Assembly (NCBI RefSeq): GCF_036549475.1
Contig: NZ_JAZHLI010000004.1
Location: 1-64,000, forward strand
DNA: 64,000 nt
Source of the DNA: Aurantimonas sp036549475
GTDB taxonomy: Bacteria > Pseudomonadota > Alphaproteobacteria > Rhizobiales > Rhizobiaceae
Direction: 5' to 3'
This document shows, one piece after another, positions 17,043-27,638 of this stretch. Each line of letters begins with the position of its first letter. Within the stretch, counting starts at the first letter, position 1. A program made the position numbers and the translations under genes. The notes under the pieces are model-generated. The model saw nothing but the letters and a program-made list of their open reading frames with translations. It ran no database searches and was not told the DNA's origin.

Positions 17043-18287
17043 TCAGCCGCCGTAGCGGCGCTTCCACTCGTCCTCGATGCGGGTCATCCAGGAGGCGTGG
17101 GGTTCCGGCAGGACCGGACCGAGCTCGGACGGCGGCAGGGTGGCGACGCCCCGGTCGATGGCGGCGAAGGCCCGGCGGTCGGCCGGCTCCAGCCGGTCCA
17201 TGGCCAGCACCGTCGGGTCGCCCCAATGGACGGGGTCTTCCTTGCGCAATTGCGCCTCGGGCGAGATCAGGAAGTTTGCGACCACCATCGCGCCGGCCTT
17301 GGCCGAGGAATTGTAGGGAATGGCGACGAAGTGGGTGTTGCCGAGCGTGCCGCCGGGAAAGGTGAAGGAGCGCACCGTGTCGGGCAACTCGCCGGCGGCA
17401 ATGCCCGCCGACGCCTCGGAAGGGTTGAAGGCGAAGATGATGCCGAGTTCGCCGTCGCCGAGAAGCTGCTTCATGGCGGGGTAGTTCTGCGGATAGTCGC
17501 GGCCCTCGCGCCAGAGCACCGGGCGGATCGCGTCCAGCCACGCCCACAGGGGCGCTGTCGTCGCCGCGAACGTCGCGTCGGTTGCCGGCTCCTGGAGAAC
17601 GGCGGCATCGGGTGCCTGCTCGATCAGCACCTGCTTGAGGAAGCTCGAACCGATGAAGTCCGGCGGAGCCGGGTAGGAGAACTGGCCGGGATGGGCCCTG
17701 GCCCATGCCAGGAGGGCGTCGGTGTCCTTCGGCATGTCGGCGACATCGCCGCTGCGGGCCGTATCGGAGAAGAACACCATCTTGGCGCCACCCCAGGGCG
17801 ATTCCTGGCCCAGGGTCGGCACGGTGAAGTCGGTCGTCACGCTGGGATTGCCGGTGTCGACATAGCGCCAGTTCGGCAGCGCGGTCGCAAAGCCGTCGGC
17901 GAGAAGGCCCTGCTCCTGCATGGAGACGAAGTTTTCGCCATTGATCCAGATGAGATCGACCGAGCCGCCTTTGTCCTTGCCGGCGGCCTTTTCCGCCACC
18001 ACCGCGGCGACCGCATTGGCCGTGTCGTCCAGCTTGACGTGTTGGAGGGTGACGCCGAACCGCTCTTCCACCGACTCACCGACCCAGCCGATATAGTCGT
18101 TGATGTTCTGGGAGCCGCCCCATGCGTGGAAATAGACGGTCTGTCCCTCGGCCGCCTGCAGGACGGCAGGCCAGTCGGACGGGTCGGGTTCGGCCGCCCG
18201 CACGGGCGCTGCGACGAGCAGTGCCGTCGCCAGAACGGCGACACACCGTATCGCGGCCAGGCGGGGATTCTTGCGGACTGGCATCAT
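17043..18287 (-). CDS. ynjB: YnjB-like ABC transporter substrate-binding protein
   Basis: A 414-residue periplasmic protein. A basic start (MPVRKNPR) and hydrophobic stretch ending in AAPVRAAEP form the signal peptide. The mature sequence has hallmarks of the YnjB branch of thiamine/iron-type binding proteins (YFHAWGGSQNINDYIGWVGE near the start, later WINGENF and FNPSEA). The start at 18287 (or the adjacent ATG at 18284) has GGAG 11-14 bases upstream and is set by the signal peptide. It leads a ynjB-ynjC-ynjD order followed by hrpB, and is divergent from the SDR gene at 18430. The YnjB ligand is not established; similarity to thiamine and sulfate binding proteins is only distant. Confidence 0.85.
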   Translation of the reverse strand: MMPVRKNPRLAAIRCVAVLATALLVAAPVRAAEPDPSDWPAVLQAAEGQTVYFHAWGGSQNINDYIGWVGESVEERFGVTLQHVKLDDTANAVAAVVAEKAAGKDKGGSVDLIWINGENFVSMQEQGLLADGFATALPNWRYVDTGNPSVTTDFTVPTLGQESPWGGAKMVFFSDTARSGDVADMPKDTDALLAWARAHPGQFSYPAPPDFIGSSFLKQVLIEQAPDAAVLQEPATDATFAATTAPLWAWLDAIRPVLWREGRDYPQNYPAMKQLLGDGELGIIFAFNPSEASAGIAAGELPDTVRSFTFPGGTLGNTHFVAIPYNSSAKAGAMVVANFLISPEAQLRKEDPVHWGDPTVLAMDRLEPADRRAFAAIDRGVATLPPSELGPVLPEPHASWMTRIEDEWKRRYGG

Positions 18288-18429
18288 CAATTGTTCGTCT
18301 CCGCCACTGGGATCGCTTATGTGCATCGGCGAACGTGCTAGAAGCAACCGCACGCCGCGTGCCACCGGACGAGTTGATCGGTTCGTGATCGCCGGACGCG
18401 CGGATCCGAGTTCGAAAGGGCCTGTATCA

Positions 18430-19185
18430 ATGGCGGACACCGCGCATGACAGTCGCAAGACGCTGGTTCTGACCGGCGCGTCCCGCGGCATCGGTCACGC
18501 GACCGTAAAGCGTTTCTCGCGCGAGGGATGGCGGGTGATCACCTGCTCGCGCCAGGATTTCTCCGACGATTGCCCCTGGCCTGCGGGACCGGAGGATCAC
18601 ATCCGCGTCGATCTATCGGACCAGGAAGACGTCGGCTTCGCCGTGTCGGAGATCCGGCGCCGGCTCGAGGCCAACGGTTCGGAACTGCATGCGCTCGTCA
18701 ACAACGCGGCGATCTCGCCGAAGGGCGACGGCGGCTCGCGGATGGATTCGATCCGCACGCCCATGCATGCCTGGCGCGACGTCTTCCAGGTGAATTTCTT
18801 CGCCCCGATCATGCTCGCCCGCGGCCTGTTCAAGGAATTGTCCAAGGCGCGCGGCTCTATCGTCAACATCACCTCGATCGCCGGCGGCCGGGTCCACCCC
18901 TTCGCCGGTACGGCCTATGCCACGTCGAAGGCGGCGCTGAACTCGCTGACCCGCGAGATGGCCCATGATTTCGGCCCGGCCGGTATCCGTGTCAACGCGA
19001 TCGCGCCGGGCGAGATCGAGACGGCGATCCTGTCGCCGGGCACCGAGAAGATGATCGACGACATCCCCCTGCGCCGCCTCGGCCAGACCGCAGAAGTCGC
19101 CGACGTGATCTACTTCCTGTGTTCGGGCCAGGCCTCCTACGTCACCGGCTCCGAACTCCACATCAATGGCGGCCAGCACGTCTGA
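18430..19185 (+). CDS. short-chain dehydrogenase/reductase (SDR)
   Basis: A 251-residue classical SDR oxidoreductase. The cofactor motif is TGASRGIGHAT near residue 17; NNAA and the catalytic Ser (VNITSIAG), Tyr and Lys (YATSKAAL) are all present, as is PGEIET. Acidic or basic selectivity residues suggest NADP(H) but this is weak. Substrate is unknown. The ATG at 18430 has AAAGGG upstream; earlier in-frame codons lie in the divergent promoter region shared with ynjB. It is monocistronic. Confidence 0.88.
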   Translation: MADTAHDSRKTLVLTGASRGIGHATVKRFSREGWRVITCSRQDFSDDCPWPAGPEDHIRVDLSDQEDVGFAVSEIRRRLEANGSELHALVNNAAISPKGDGGSRMDSIRTPMHAWRDVFQVNFFAPIMLARGLFKELSKARGSIVNITSIAGGRVHPFAGTAYATSKAALNSLTREMAHDFGPAGIRVNAIAPGEIETAILSPGTEKMIDDIPLRRLGQTAEVADVIYFLCSGQASYVTGSELHINGGQHV

Positions 19186-19200
19186 GGACCGCACGACGGC

Positions 19201-19872
19201 TCAGTCCTTCGCGACGGTGTCGAGGGCCTTGTCGAAATCGGCCTTGAGCAGTGCGGCGAGCAGCGCCGGGAAGCGCTGTTTCGGGACGAGGCGGGCGAGC
19301 GTTTCCGCATCCGCGCCGAGGCAGAGCCTGTCGGCGGCCCGCAGCGAGCGCTTGTCGGCAAAGGGGTAGATCTCGTCCCAGGCGATCTGCTCCTCGCGAA
19401 AGAAGATGTCGACGCCGACATCGCCGATGCCCTTGAACGCCTTGAGACGCCTGCGTTCCTCGGCGGGGTCCCTGCCGGCCGCATCCCGCAGCTTGCGCAG
19501 GTCGCCGTCATATTCGGCGAGGCAATGATCGGCCATGTCCTTCAGGAACCGCGAGGTCTTTTCGTCGAAGCGCGCATAGCCGTTCCGGTTGAGGATGACC
19601 ACGCGCGCCTTCCACGTCGCATCGGCCATGTGCCGGGCGGTGGTCAGCCCGGCATCCTTCAACGCCTTCGCCGCCCGCAGGGCCTGATCGGCCGAGATGC
19701 GCGCGGACGACAGATTGGCCGCCACCAGCCAGAGGAACAGCCCCATCGGCTTGTCCTGGCGAAGGTCGATGCCGAGATCGTCGGCAAAGCTCGTCCCGCC
19801 GCTGCGCGCCAGAAGCCGTTCGACCAGGACGTTCGGGGACGCCGCCATCTCAGGTCGGGCGGGTCGGGACAT
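19201..19872 (-). CDS. HhH-GPD family endonuclease III-like protein without Fe-S cluster
   Basis: A 223-residue protein of the helix-hairpin-helix DNA glycosylase superfamily. A helical N-terminal domain (about 30-130) leads to a hairpin LKAFKGIGDVGVDIFFRE near 145-165, followed by an Asp (PFADKRSL) in the place of the family's catalytic Asp. The position usually held by the glycosylase Lys is not clearly conserved, and the C-terminal four-Cys cluster of endonuclease III is missing, so activity on damaged bases is uncertain. The gene overlaps the end of the HdeD-family gene by 23 bases, suggesting one transcript. An internal ATG at residue 9 (MAASPNV) is an alternative start. Confidence 0.75.
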   Translation of the reverse strand: MSRPARPEMAASPNVLVERLLARSGGTSFADDLGIDLRQDKPMGLFLWLVAANLSSARISADQALRAAKALKDAGLTTARHMADATWKARVVILNRNGYARFDEKTSRFLKDMADHCLAEYDGDLRKLRDAAGRDPAEERRRLKAFKGIGDVGVDIFFREEQIAWDEIYPFADKRSLRAADRLCLGADAETLARLVPKQRFPALLAALLKADFDKALDTVAKD

Positions 19873-20455
19873 TGTTGCGCGCGTCGAGCGCCGAGAACAG
19901 CAGCGCCATCCCCGAGGTGATCAGCGAGATGCCGAGGAACAGGCCGACGGCCCAGACCGCCGTGCCCGGCAGGCCGAGGATCAGGAAGATCGCCAGCGCG
20001 ACATCGACGATGCCGGAGACGACGAGCAGCCAGAACCGGCCGGTCGACTGCTGAAAGGCGCGGGCGATGGAGAAATTGAACAGGCCCGACAGCAGGAAAT
20101 ACAGCCCCAGCATCCATGTCAGGGTGATCGAGCCCGCAGCCGGGTCGTAGATGATGACGATGCCGAGAACGAAGGCGAGTACCGCCAGCAGCACGCTCGA
20201 CCAGAAGCCCGGCGCCCCGGTAGCGCGGAACGCGCCGATCGTGCCGACAACGCCGGCGAAGATCATCAGCCAGCCGAAGAGCAGCGTGGTCGCGAGCGTC
20301 GCCGCGAAGGGCGCGAGGATCGCCAAGATGCCGACCGTGACCATCAGGCCGCCCTGGAAAGCGTAGGGTTTCCAGTGGTCGTGGAGGTGGCGCTGGACCG
20401 TCCGCTGCAGCTCTTCGGGGCGGATCTGCTGGGAGTTGTTCGGCTCGATCGTCAT
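19850..20455 (-). CDS. HdeD family membrane protein
   Basis: A 201-residue inner-membrane protein with six predicted helices arranged as repeated two-helix units, the DUF308/HdeD pattern (motifs GILAILAPFAATLATTLLFG and FGWLMIFAGV). HdeD proteins are linked to acid or general stress tolerance, mechanism unknown. The ATG at 20455 has AGGA seven bases upstream and leaves about 35 polar residues before helix 1; the longer reading frame to 20677 is unlikely. It is followed by the overlapping HhH-GPD gene. Confidence 0.85.
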   Translation of the reverse strand: MTIEPNNSQQIRPEELQRTVQRHLHDHWKPYAFQGGLMVTVGILAILAPFAATLATTLLFGWLMIFAGVVGTIGAFRATGAPGFWSSVLLAVLAFVLGIVIIYDPAAGSITLTWMLGLYFLLSGLFNFSIARAFQQSTGRFWLLVVSGIVDVALAIFLILGLPGTAVWAVGLFLGISLITSGMALLFSALDARNNVPTRPT

Positions 20456-20544
20456 GTCGCGTTCCTGGTTCTTCACCGTTTCGGGCGGAATTCGCGAGGC
20501 CGCGTGGAGTTCCGCTTGTCCGCGTGCGTTCGGGCAGCGCGGCG

Positions 20545-21129
20545 TCAGCCGCGACGGCTGAGGCTGCGCGAGGTGTCGAGAAGCTTGTCGATCAGGGATT
20601 CCAGCGACGTGCGGGCGGCATCGTCGGACAGGCGGCCATTTTCGTCGAAGCCGTTGGCCGCATCGGCCACGCTGCATTGCTGGGTGATCACTTCGGCGCC
20701 CAGCGCCCGCATCACGATGCGCAGCGCCTCCAGCCCGCGCGTGCCGCCGAACCGGCCGGTGGAGGCCGAGGCGAGGCCGACGACCAGGCCCTTGAAGGGC
20801 TGCACGGGGCGGCCCTGCACCTTGCGCACGCGGCTTGCCCAGTCGATGGCGTTCTTCAGCACCGCAGGCATCGAGTGATTGTATTCGGGGCTGACCAGCA
20901 GCAGCCCGTCCTGCACGGCGATGCGATGGGCCAGAAGCACGGCATTCTCGGGAATGCCGACCTCCTGCTCGTGGTCGCCGTCATAAAGCGGCAGCGGATA
21001 ATCCGCGAGGTCGAGCCGGGTCACCACAGCGTCGGACAGCGCCAGCATCCGGGTCGCCTCGGCCGCCAGCTTGCGGTTGTGGGAGGCCAGCCGCAGCGAG
21101 CCGGGCAGGACGAGGATGTTGGCGCTCAC
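20545..21129 (-). CDS. NAD(P)H-dependent FMN reductase
   Basis: A 194-residue flavodoxin-like protein. The phosphate-binding loop GSLRLASHNRKL near residue 10 and the second flavin loop PEYNHSMPAVLKNAIDW near 80 are typical of NADPH-dependent FMN or azo reductases of the YieF/ChrR type. Such enzymes reduce quinones, chromate or azo dyes with FMN; the natural substrate here is unknown. It starts within the stop codon of the upstream methyltransferase gene (ATGA overlap at 21126-21129), so the two are coupled. Confidence 0.88.
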   Translation of the reverse strand: MSANILVLPGSLRLASHNRKLAAEATRMLALSDAVVTRLDLADYPLPLYDGDHEQEVGIPENAVLLAHRIAVQDGLLLVSPEYNHSMPAVLKNAIDWASRVRKVQGRPVQPFKGLVVGLASASTGRFGGTRGLEALRIVMRALGAEVITQQCSVADAANGFDENGRLSDDAARTSLESLIDKLLDTSRSLSRRG

Positions 21130-21767
21130 GACGACGCGGCCGTATTCGGCGCCGCTACGGTGTCCTGGGAATAGATCCAGACCCGTGCCGGCGGAATGTT
21201 GTTCCAGACCCGCGGCGAGGAGGAGACGGTAAAGACGCCCGGGACCGGCCGCACGGGCGGCGTCACCATGTAGGAGAGCTCAGTCAGGTTCCCGCCGGGC
21301 ATGAGGCGCGAGAAATAGTCGGTGAACAGCGCCTGGCGCTTTTCCTGGGAAAAACTGACGATCGGGATCGCCATCAGGATCGCGGCGAATTTTTCGTTCC
21401 GGCGGTCGCCGAGCGTCTTGTCCAGCTCGAAGCCGTCGCCATTGATGACGTTGACGCCGGGAAAGCGGCGCTGCAGCTGCCGGGAGAAATCGGCGTCATA
21501 TTCGATGGAGGTGATGCGCTCGGGCGCGACGCCGTGTTCGAGCAGCGTGCGGGTGACCACTCCGAGGCCGGGGCCCAGTTCCAGGATCGGTCCGTCGAGA
21601 TCGATCGTGGCGTGCCGGACCATCATGTTGCAATAGGCGCGGCTGGAGGGTGCGACGGCGCCCATCTTGACGGGGTGGCGGACCCAATTGGCGAAGAAGC
21701 GCGCCCAGTCCCCCTCGTAGCGTTCACCTGCCTCTTTGGTCTGCCCTTGTGCGCCGTTGCCCGCCAT
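21126..21767 (-). CDS. PmtA-like phospholipid N-methyltransferase (second paralogue)
   Basis: A 213-residue SAM-dependent methyltransferase. The N-terminal amphipathic stretch RFFANWVRHPVKMGAVAPSS is the signature of membrane-associated PmtA-type enzymes that methylate phosphatidylethanolamine toward phosphatidylcholine. SAM motif I is LELGPGLGVVTRTLL, followed by the acidic loop SIEYDADF and NGDGFEL. It shares this layout with the neighbouring 21798-22421 gene, so the two arose by duplication. Assignment to phosphatidylcholine synthesis is by family; related proteins also include rRNA-type methyltransferases. It is coupled to the FMN reductase downstream. Confidence 0.75.
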   Translation of the reverse strand: MAGNGAQGQTKEAGERYEGDWARFFANWVRHPVKMGAVAPSSRAYCNMMVRHATIDLDGPILELGPGLGVVTRTLLEHGVAPERITSIEYDADFSRQLQRRFPGVNVINGDGFELDKTLGDRRNEKFAAILMAIPIVSFSQEKRQALFTDYFSRLMPGGNLTELSYMVTPPVRPVPGVFTVSSSPRVWNNIPPARVWIYSQDTVAAPNTAASS

Positions 21768-21797
21768 CTGCCTTCCTCTCGTGTCGTGCTGCCGCCG

Positions 21798-22421
21798 TCA
21801 GGCGGATCGATATACCAACACGCGGGCCGGCGGCAGGTTGCGCTTGATCCACGGACTGGTGAGCAGTTCGGCGCCGATCCGCTCGGGTTTGACCGGCATG
21901 GTCAGGGCGTAGGAGAACTGGATGAAGGGTGCGCCACGCGCCATCCGGGCCAGCGAGCCGCCGATGACGCGCTCGCGCTTCGCGTCAGGCTTGGTGAACA
22001 GCGGCAGGCTAGAAACGACCGCCTCGAGGCATTTGCCCTCCATGGCGCGGGTGACTGCGGCGTTGGGTTCGTAGGCATCGCCCTGGATGACCAGCGCTGC
22101 GGGAAAGCGGGCGCGCAGGAGCACGCAGAATTCCGGCGCGTATTCGACGAGGACCAGCGCCGCTTCTGGCACGCCCCGTTCGATCAGGCTCTGGGTGACG
22201 ACGCCGGTGCCCGGGCCCAGTTCCAGCACGCGGGAATTGGTGTCGAAATCGGCCGGATCGGGAACGTAGGCGGCCATGGCCCGGCCGAGTGTGCGCGACG
22301 AGGGCGAGACTGCGCCCATCACCAGGGGCCGTTGCAGCCAGCCCCGAAAGAAACGCGCCTCGTCGCTGACCTTCTTGCGCTTGCGCAACGGGGTGATCTG
22401 GCGCGGCTCCGGGGTTCCCAA
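21798..22421 (-). CDS. pmtA: PmtA-like phospholipid N-methyltransferase (dnaJ-linked copy)
   Basis: A 207-residue SAM-dependent methyltransferase with the PmtA signature FFRGWLQRPLVMGAVSPSS at residues 24-42, SAM motif I LELGPGTGVVTQSL, acidic loop LVEYAPEF, and a C-terminal NLPPARVLVY that also occurs in the paralogue. Placement directly downstream of dnaJ matches the dnaK-dnaJ-pmtA order I recall from Brucella and other Rhizobiales, which favours this copy as the true phosphatidylethanolamine N-methyltransferase. It lies 30 bases upstream of the paralogue. Which of the two makes phosphatidylcholine cannot be told from sequence. Confidence 0.75.
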   Translation of the reverse strand: MGTPEPRQITPLRKRKKVSDEARFFRGWLQRPLVMGAVSPSSRTLGRAMAAYVPDPADFDTNSRVLELGPGTGVVTQSLIERGVPEAALVLVEYAPEFCVLLRARFPAALVIQGDAYEPNAAVTRAMEGKCLEAVVSSLPLFTKPDAKRERVIGGSLARMARGAPFIQFSYALTMPVKPERIGAELLTSPWIKRNLPPARVLVYRSA

Positions 22422-22542
22422 CTCTCGTGTCCTCCAGTCCGGCCAGACGGCCCTGGTCAGGCATGTCTTGATGCCTTGATCGTGTAACGGCTTTACGACG
22501 CAGCCGTCGATACGACCTGCGTCCCACTCAACATGTCGCAGA

Positions 22543-23685
22543 TCAATGTTCGCTCAACCCTTCGAAGAATTCCTTCATCCGCGAGAAGAAGCCGGTCGAC
22601 TGGGGAGAATTGTCGGACGAGGAGATTTCCTCGAATTCCTCCAGGAGTTCGCGCTGACGGCGCGACAGATTCTGCGGCGTCTCGACGGTGACCTGGATGA
22701 ACAGGTCGCCGACTTGCGGCGAGCGCAGCACCGGCATGCCCTTGCCCCTGACCCGGAACTGCTTGCCTGTCTGGGTGCCCTCGGGGACCTTCACGCGCGT
22801 CGTGTTGCCGTCCAGCGTCGAGACATCAAAATGCCCGCCGAGCGCGGCCGTGATCATCGAGAGCGGCACCTGGCAATACAGGTCGGCGCCGTCGCGCTGC
22901 ATGAACTCATGGGGCTTGACCGAGAGGAAAATATAGAGGTCGCCGGCCGGTCCGCCACGCAGTCCGGCCTCACCCTCGCCGGCGAGACGGATGCGGGTGC
23001 CATCCTCGATGCCGGCGGGAATGTTGACCGAGAGATTGCGCTCTTCCGGCAGGCGGCCGTCGCCGCCGCACTTGCCGCAGGGGTCGGCGATGACCTGGCC
23101 GCGGCCCTGGCAGTTCGGGCAGGTGCGTTCGATGGAGAAGAAGCCCTGGGCAGCGCGAACCCGGCCGACGCCCGCGCAGGTGGGACAGGTCTTCGGGTTG
23201 GTGCCGGGCCTTGCGCCGGTGCCAGTGCACTCGTCGCATTGGATCGTCGTGGGCACGCCGATCTCGGCGGTCTTGCCCTCGAAGGCCTCCTCGAGACTGA
23301 TTTCCATGTTGTAGCGCAGATCCGAGCCACGCTCGCGTCCGCTGCCGGGCTGGCGGCCGCCGCTGCGGGCCCGTCCGCCCATCATCTCGCCGAAGATGTC
23401 GTCGAAGATGTCGGCCATGGAAGAGGAGAAGTCGCCGCGGAATCCGCCACCGCCGCCACCATTCTGGAAGGCTGCATGGCCAAAGCGGTCGTAGGCCGCT
23501 CGCTTCTGCCCGTCCTTGAGGACCTCGTAGGCTTCCCCGAGTTCCTTGAACTTCACCTCGGCTTCCGAATTGCCGGGATTGCGATCGGGGTGATACTGCA
23601 TCGCGAGCTTGCGAAACGCGGTCTTCAGTCCCTTTTCGTCGACATCGCGGGACACGCCGAGCATCTCGTAGTAATCGGCCTTCAT
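22543..23685 (-). CDS. dnaJ: chaperone protein DnaJ
   Basis: A 380-residue type I Hsp40, the usual length. The J domain (1-70) has the HPD tripeptide (YHPDRNPG). A Gly/Phe-rich linker (NGGGGGGFRGDF) follows, then the zinc-finger region with four CxxCxGxG-type repeats (CDECTGTG, CPTCAGVG, CPNCQGRG, CGKCGGDG) and the C-terminal substrate-binding domains. DnaJ delivers unfolded clients to DnaK and stimulates its ATPase. Unlike the usual dnaK-dnaJ pair, an acyltransferase gene and a terminator lie between them here, so dnaJ needs its own promoter or readthrough. Confidence 0.96.
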   Translation of the reverse strand: MKADYYEMLGVSRDVDEKGLKTAFRKLAMQYHPDRNPGNSEAEVKFKELGEAYEVLKDGQKRAAYDRFGHAAFQNGGGGGGFRGDFSSSMADIFDDIFGEMMGGRARSGGRQPGSGRERGSDLRYNMEISLEEAFEGKTAEIGVPTTIQCDECTGTGARPGTNPKTCPTCAGVGRVRAAQGFFSIERTCPNCQGRGQVIADPCGKCGGDGRLPEERNLSVNIPAGIEDGTRIRLAGEGEAGLRGGPAGDLYIFLSVKPHEFMQRDGADLYCQVPLSMITAALGGHFDVSTLDGNTTRVKVPEGTQTGKQFRVRGKGMPVLRSPQVGDLFIQVTVETPQNLSRRQRELLEEFEEISSSDNSPQSTGFFSRMKEFFEGLSEH

Positions 23686-23832
23686 TCACGCTTCCATGGG
23701 TTCTGGGCAGACGATCTCGGCGGCAGCAGGGGCCTTGGCCCGCCGCGCCGCGACAACTCGCCTTCGATGTAGGAACGGCAGGAGCGCGATACCATAGCGT
23801 GAGGCCGAAAGGAACTCTGCCTTGCCTACGGG

Positions 23833-24915
23833 TCAGGCCGAGGCCATGCGGGCCGGGCTGCCCTCCGGCGGGCGGGGACCGGCGATCCAGCCGCCGAAGC
23901 GTCTCTCGACGAAGCGGTCGGACAGCATGGCCACCACCACCGTAGCGATCATCGGAACGATCCAGAACACGTAGAAATCGACGATCCCGGCCGGCTCCAG
24001 GATGCGCTGCCAGATCACCGTCAGGAAGAAGAATTCCATCACCGGATGCAGCAGATAGATGCTGAAGGAGACCCGCGTCACCGGCATCAGCGGCGCCAGC
24101 GCCGCGGTGGAATCCGGCCTGGCGGTCTCGGCCAACGCGGTCGCGGTCAGGGCGGCGGCCAGAAGCATCAGCGTCGGGTAGGGTGGCGCTTCCAGGATCA
24201 TGGCGGCGGCAGCGGCCATGCCGAGGATGATGCCCGGCCAGTGACTCTCGATGGTAATCATGCGTCGCGCGACGACCACGGCGATGATCGCGCCCATGAT
24301 GAAGTCGGCGAAGGCCCGGTAGGCGCCCAGCGTGTCCGCGTCGGTCCAGTGGCCCGAGGGGAAGACGCCGCGCGTGGAAGCGTATTCCAGGCCACCCAGC
24401 CAGACGGCCAGCAGGGCGAACAGGCCGAGCAGACCCTTCCAGCGAAAGGCCAGGACGATGAGCGGAAACAGCGCATATGCGAAGAACTCCGCGCTGACCG
24501 ACCAGGACGGATAGTTGAGCGCGAGTTCTTCCGTGAAGCCCAGGGCATGGAGGGCCAGGAGATGGAACGGCAGCGCCGCGACGTCGCGAGCCCAGGGATG
24601 GTTGGCAGATCCCCAGAAATAGGCCAGCACCGCAACGCCGACGAAGAACATCGTGGTGAGGAAATGCAGCGGGTAGAGGCGCGCGATCCGCCGCCGCATG
24701 AAATTGGCGTAGTCGCCGGTCGTGTGGATACGCGTCGCGTAGCGGCTGGCGATAAGAAAGCCGGAAATCATGAAGAACATGTCGAGCAGCGGCAGCAGCC
24801 GGCGCAGGAACTGCGTACCGGTTTCCACGCCATAGGGTGCATAGAAGAGGAAATGATAGGCCATGACCAGAATTGCCGCAGTCAGTCGCCAGCAGTCGAA
24901 GACGCGGAAGTGCAT
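23833..24915 (-). CDS. acyltransferase 3 family (OafA/NodX-like) membrane protein
   Basis: A 360-residue polytopic membrane O-acyltransferase with about ten hydrophobic helices. The N-terminal signature FRVFDCWRLTAAILVMAYH contains the family's catalytic His, followed by FFMISGFLIASRY and RIARLYPLHFL, and late HPVMEFF. Members acetylate or succinylate surface polysaccharides, peptidoglycan or lipids; the substrate is not deducible. The ATG at 24915 begins exactly at the conserved domain start; a longer reading frame to 25302 crosses the dnaK terminator. It is inserted between dnaK and dnaJ. Confidence 0.88.
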   Translation of the reverse strand: MHFRVFDCWRLTAAILVMAYHFLFYAPYGVETGTQFLRRLLPLLDMFFMISGFLIASRYATRIHTTGDYANFMRRRIARLYPLHFLTTMFFVGVAVLAYFWGSANHPWARDVAALPFHLLALHALGFTEELALNYPSWSVSAEFFAYALFPLIVLAFRWKGLLGLFALLAVWLGGLEYASTRGVFPSGHWTDADTLGAYRAFADFIMGAIIAVVVARRMITIESHWPGIILGMAAAAAMILEAPPYPTLMLLAAALTATALAETARPDSTAALAPLMPVTRVSFSIYLLHPVMEFFFLTVIWQRILEPAGIVDFYVFWIVPMIATVVVAMLSDRFVERRFGGWIAGPRPPEGSPARMASA

Positions 24916-25116
24916 GGCTGCTCCAGTGGCGGACCGATCCGGACCCTGCGCGGGTCGCGGAGACGGTGGGCGGCGTTCCTGTTCCCTGTCCGATTGGCGC
25001 GCAAGAGACCGCAATCTGCAAGCGAAGGATGAATTAACGATGAATCGTCGCGTCGTCTGGATGCGTCCAGACCGCCGCACGCGCCCGTAAGGCCGCAGGT
25101 TTCGAGCGCTGGAACG

Positions 25117-25150
25117 ACAAAAGCCCCGGCGCGCAGGCCGGGGCTTTTGT
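25117..25150 (-). terminator. intrinsic terminator downstream of dnaK
   Basis: A perfect 14-base inverted repeat (ACAAAAGCCCCGGC / GCCGGGGCTTTTGT) with a six-base loop, about 60 bases past the dnaK stop. A/T tracts at both ends make it usable in both directions. Confidence 0.88.
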
Positions 25151-25210
25151 CTGTGTCTCTGTGGGTCGGGAGCACGGCGGGCCATGCCGCCGCGCTGTCT
25201 TCCCCGACGA

Positions 25211-27139
<1,929 letters not shown>

Positions 27140-27271
27140 GCATAGTCTCCTTGTTTAGCGAGCCGCCCGGGACCCTCGAGGAGGCGTTCCGGATTGGGCA
27201 GCCCCTGGATATTCTGGAATGAACCGCAGGGCCGAAACGACTGCGTCGCCGGCTTCGGCGGGGCTGGCGGG

Positions 27272-27301
27272 TATATATGAAGTGCCTTTTGGGGGTGCAA
27301 G
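27272..27301 (-). promoter_or_regulatory. candidate sigma-32 (RpoH) heat-shock promoter of dnaK
   Basis: On the minus strand CTTG (27301-27298), an 18-base spacer and CATATAT at 27279 resemble the alphaproteobacterial RpoH pattern CTTG-N17/18-CYTATNT, departing from it at the Y position. It lies about 130 bases upstream of the dnaK ATG, in the only non-coding space before it. Assignment is by motif and position only. Confidence 0.5.
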
Positions 27302-27458
27302 ACGGCCGGTCGCGCTTTCGTGAGTGCGGCACCCGCCAGCCGGTGCGCCGGCACGAATCCCAAGATGGTTGGAACCGCAACGGACGACCGCGACTTACCC
27401 CTTCCAAACGTCCCGGCGTGCGGATCGTCCGCCCGGCCGGGCTCTTAGGAGACAAGCC

Positions 27459-27533
27459 ATGAACAGCATCATCTATCTCGTCGGCCTGGTCGTCGTCGTC
27501 GCCATTGTTCTGTCGCTGCTCGGCGTCCTCTAG
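27459..27533 (+). CDS. 24-residue single-helix membrane peptide
   Basis: A tiny gene with AGGAG eight bases before its ATG encodes a 24-residue peptide. After MNS, residues 4-24 form one hydrophobic helix rich in Val, Leu and Ile (IIYLVGLVVVVAIVLSLLGV). From memory, closely similar short MNSIIYLVGLVVVV-type peptides recur next to unrelated genes in Rhizobiales genomes and are annotated as hypothetical or not at all. It is divergent from dnaK, about 320 bases from the dnaK start, and convergent with the PBP1A gene. The clean ribosome-binding site and membrane-helix composition argue that it is translated; its role is unknown. Confidence 0.6.
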   Translation: MNSIIYLVGLVVVVAIVLSLLGVL

Positions 27534-27638
27534 TCAGGCCGCGAGCGACCGGCACGCCGCAGCCTCGCGGCCTGCCGGACACCTCTGATAAGCGGAACAT
27601 TGTTGAAAAGTCTGGCCGGCGAAGATGTTCGCCGGCTG

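Noticed and set aside
15638..17365. Plus-strand frame of about 570 codons opposite ynjC
   Set aside because: Very Arg/Glu/Gly/Gln-rich translation typical of the reverse complement of a membrane protein gene.
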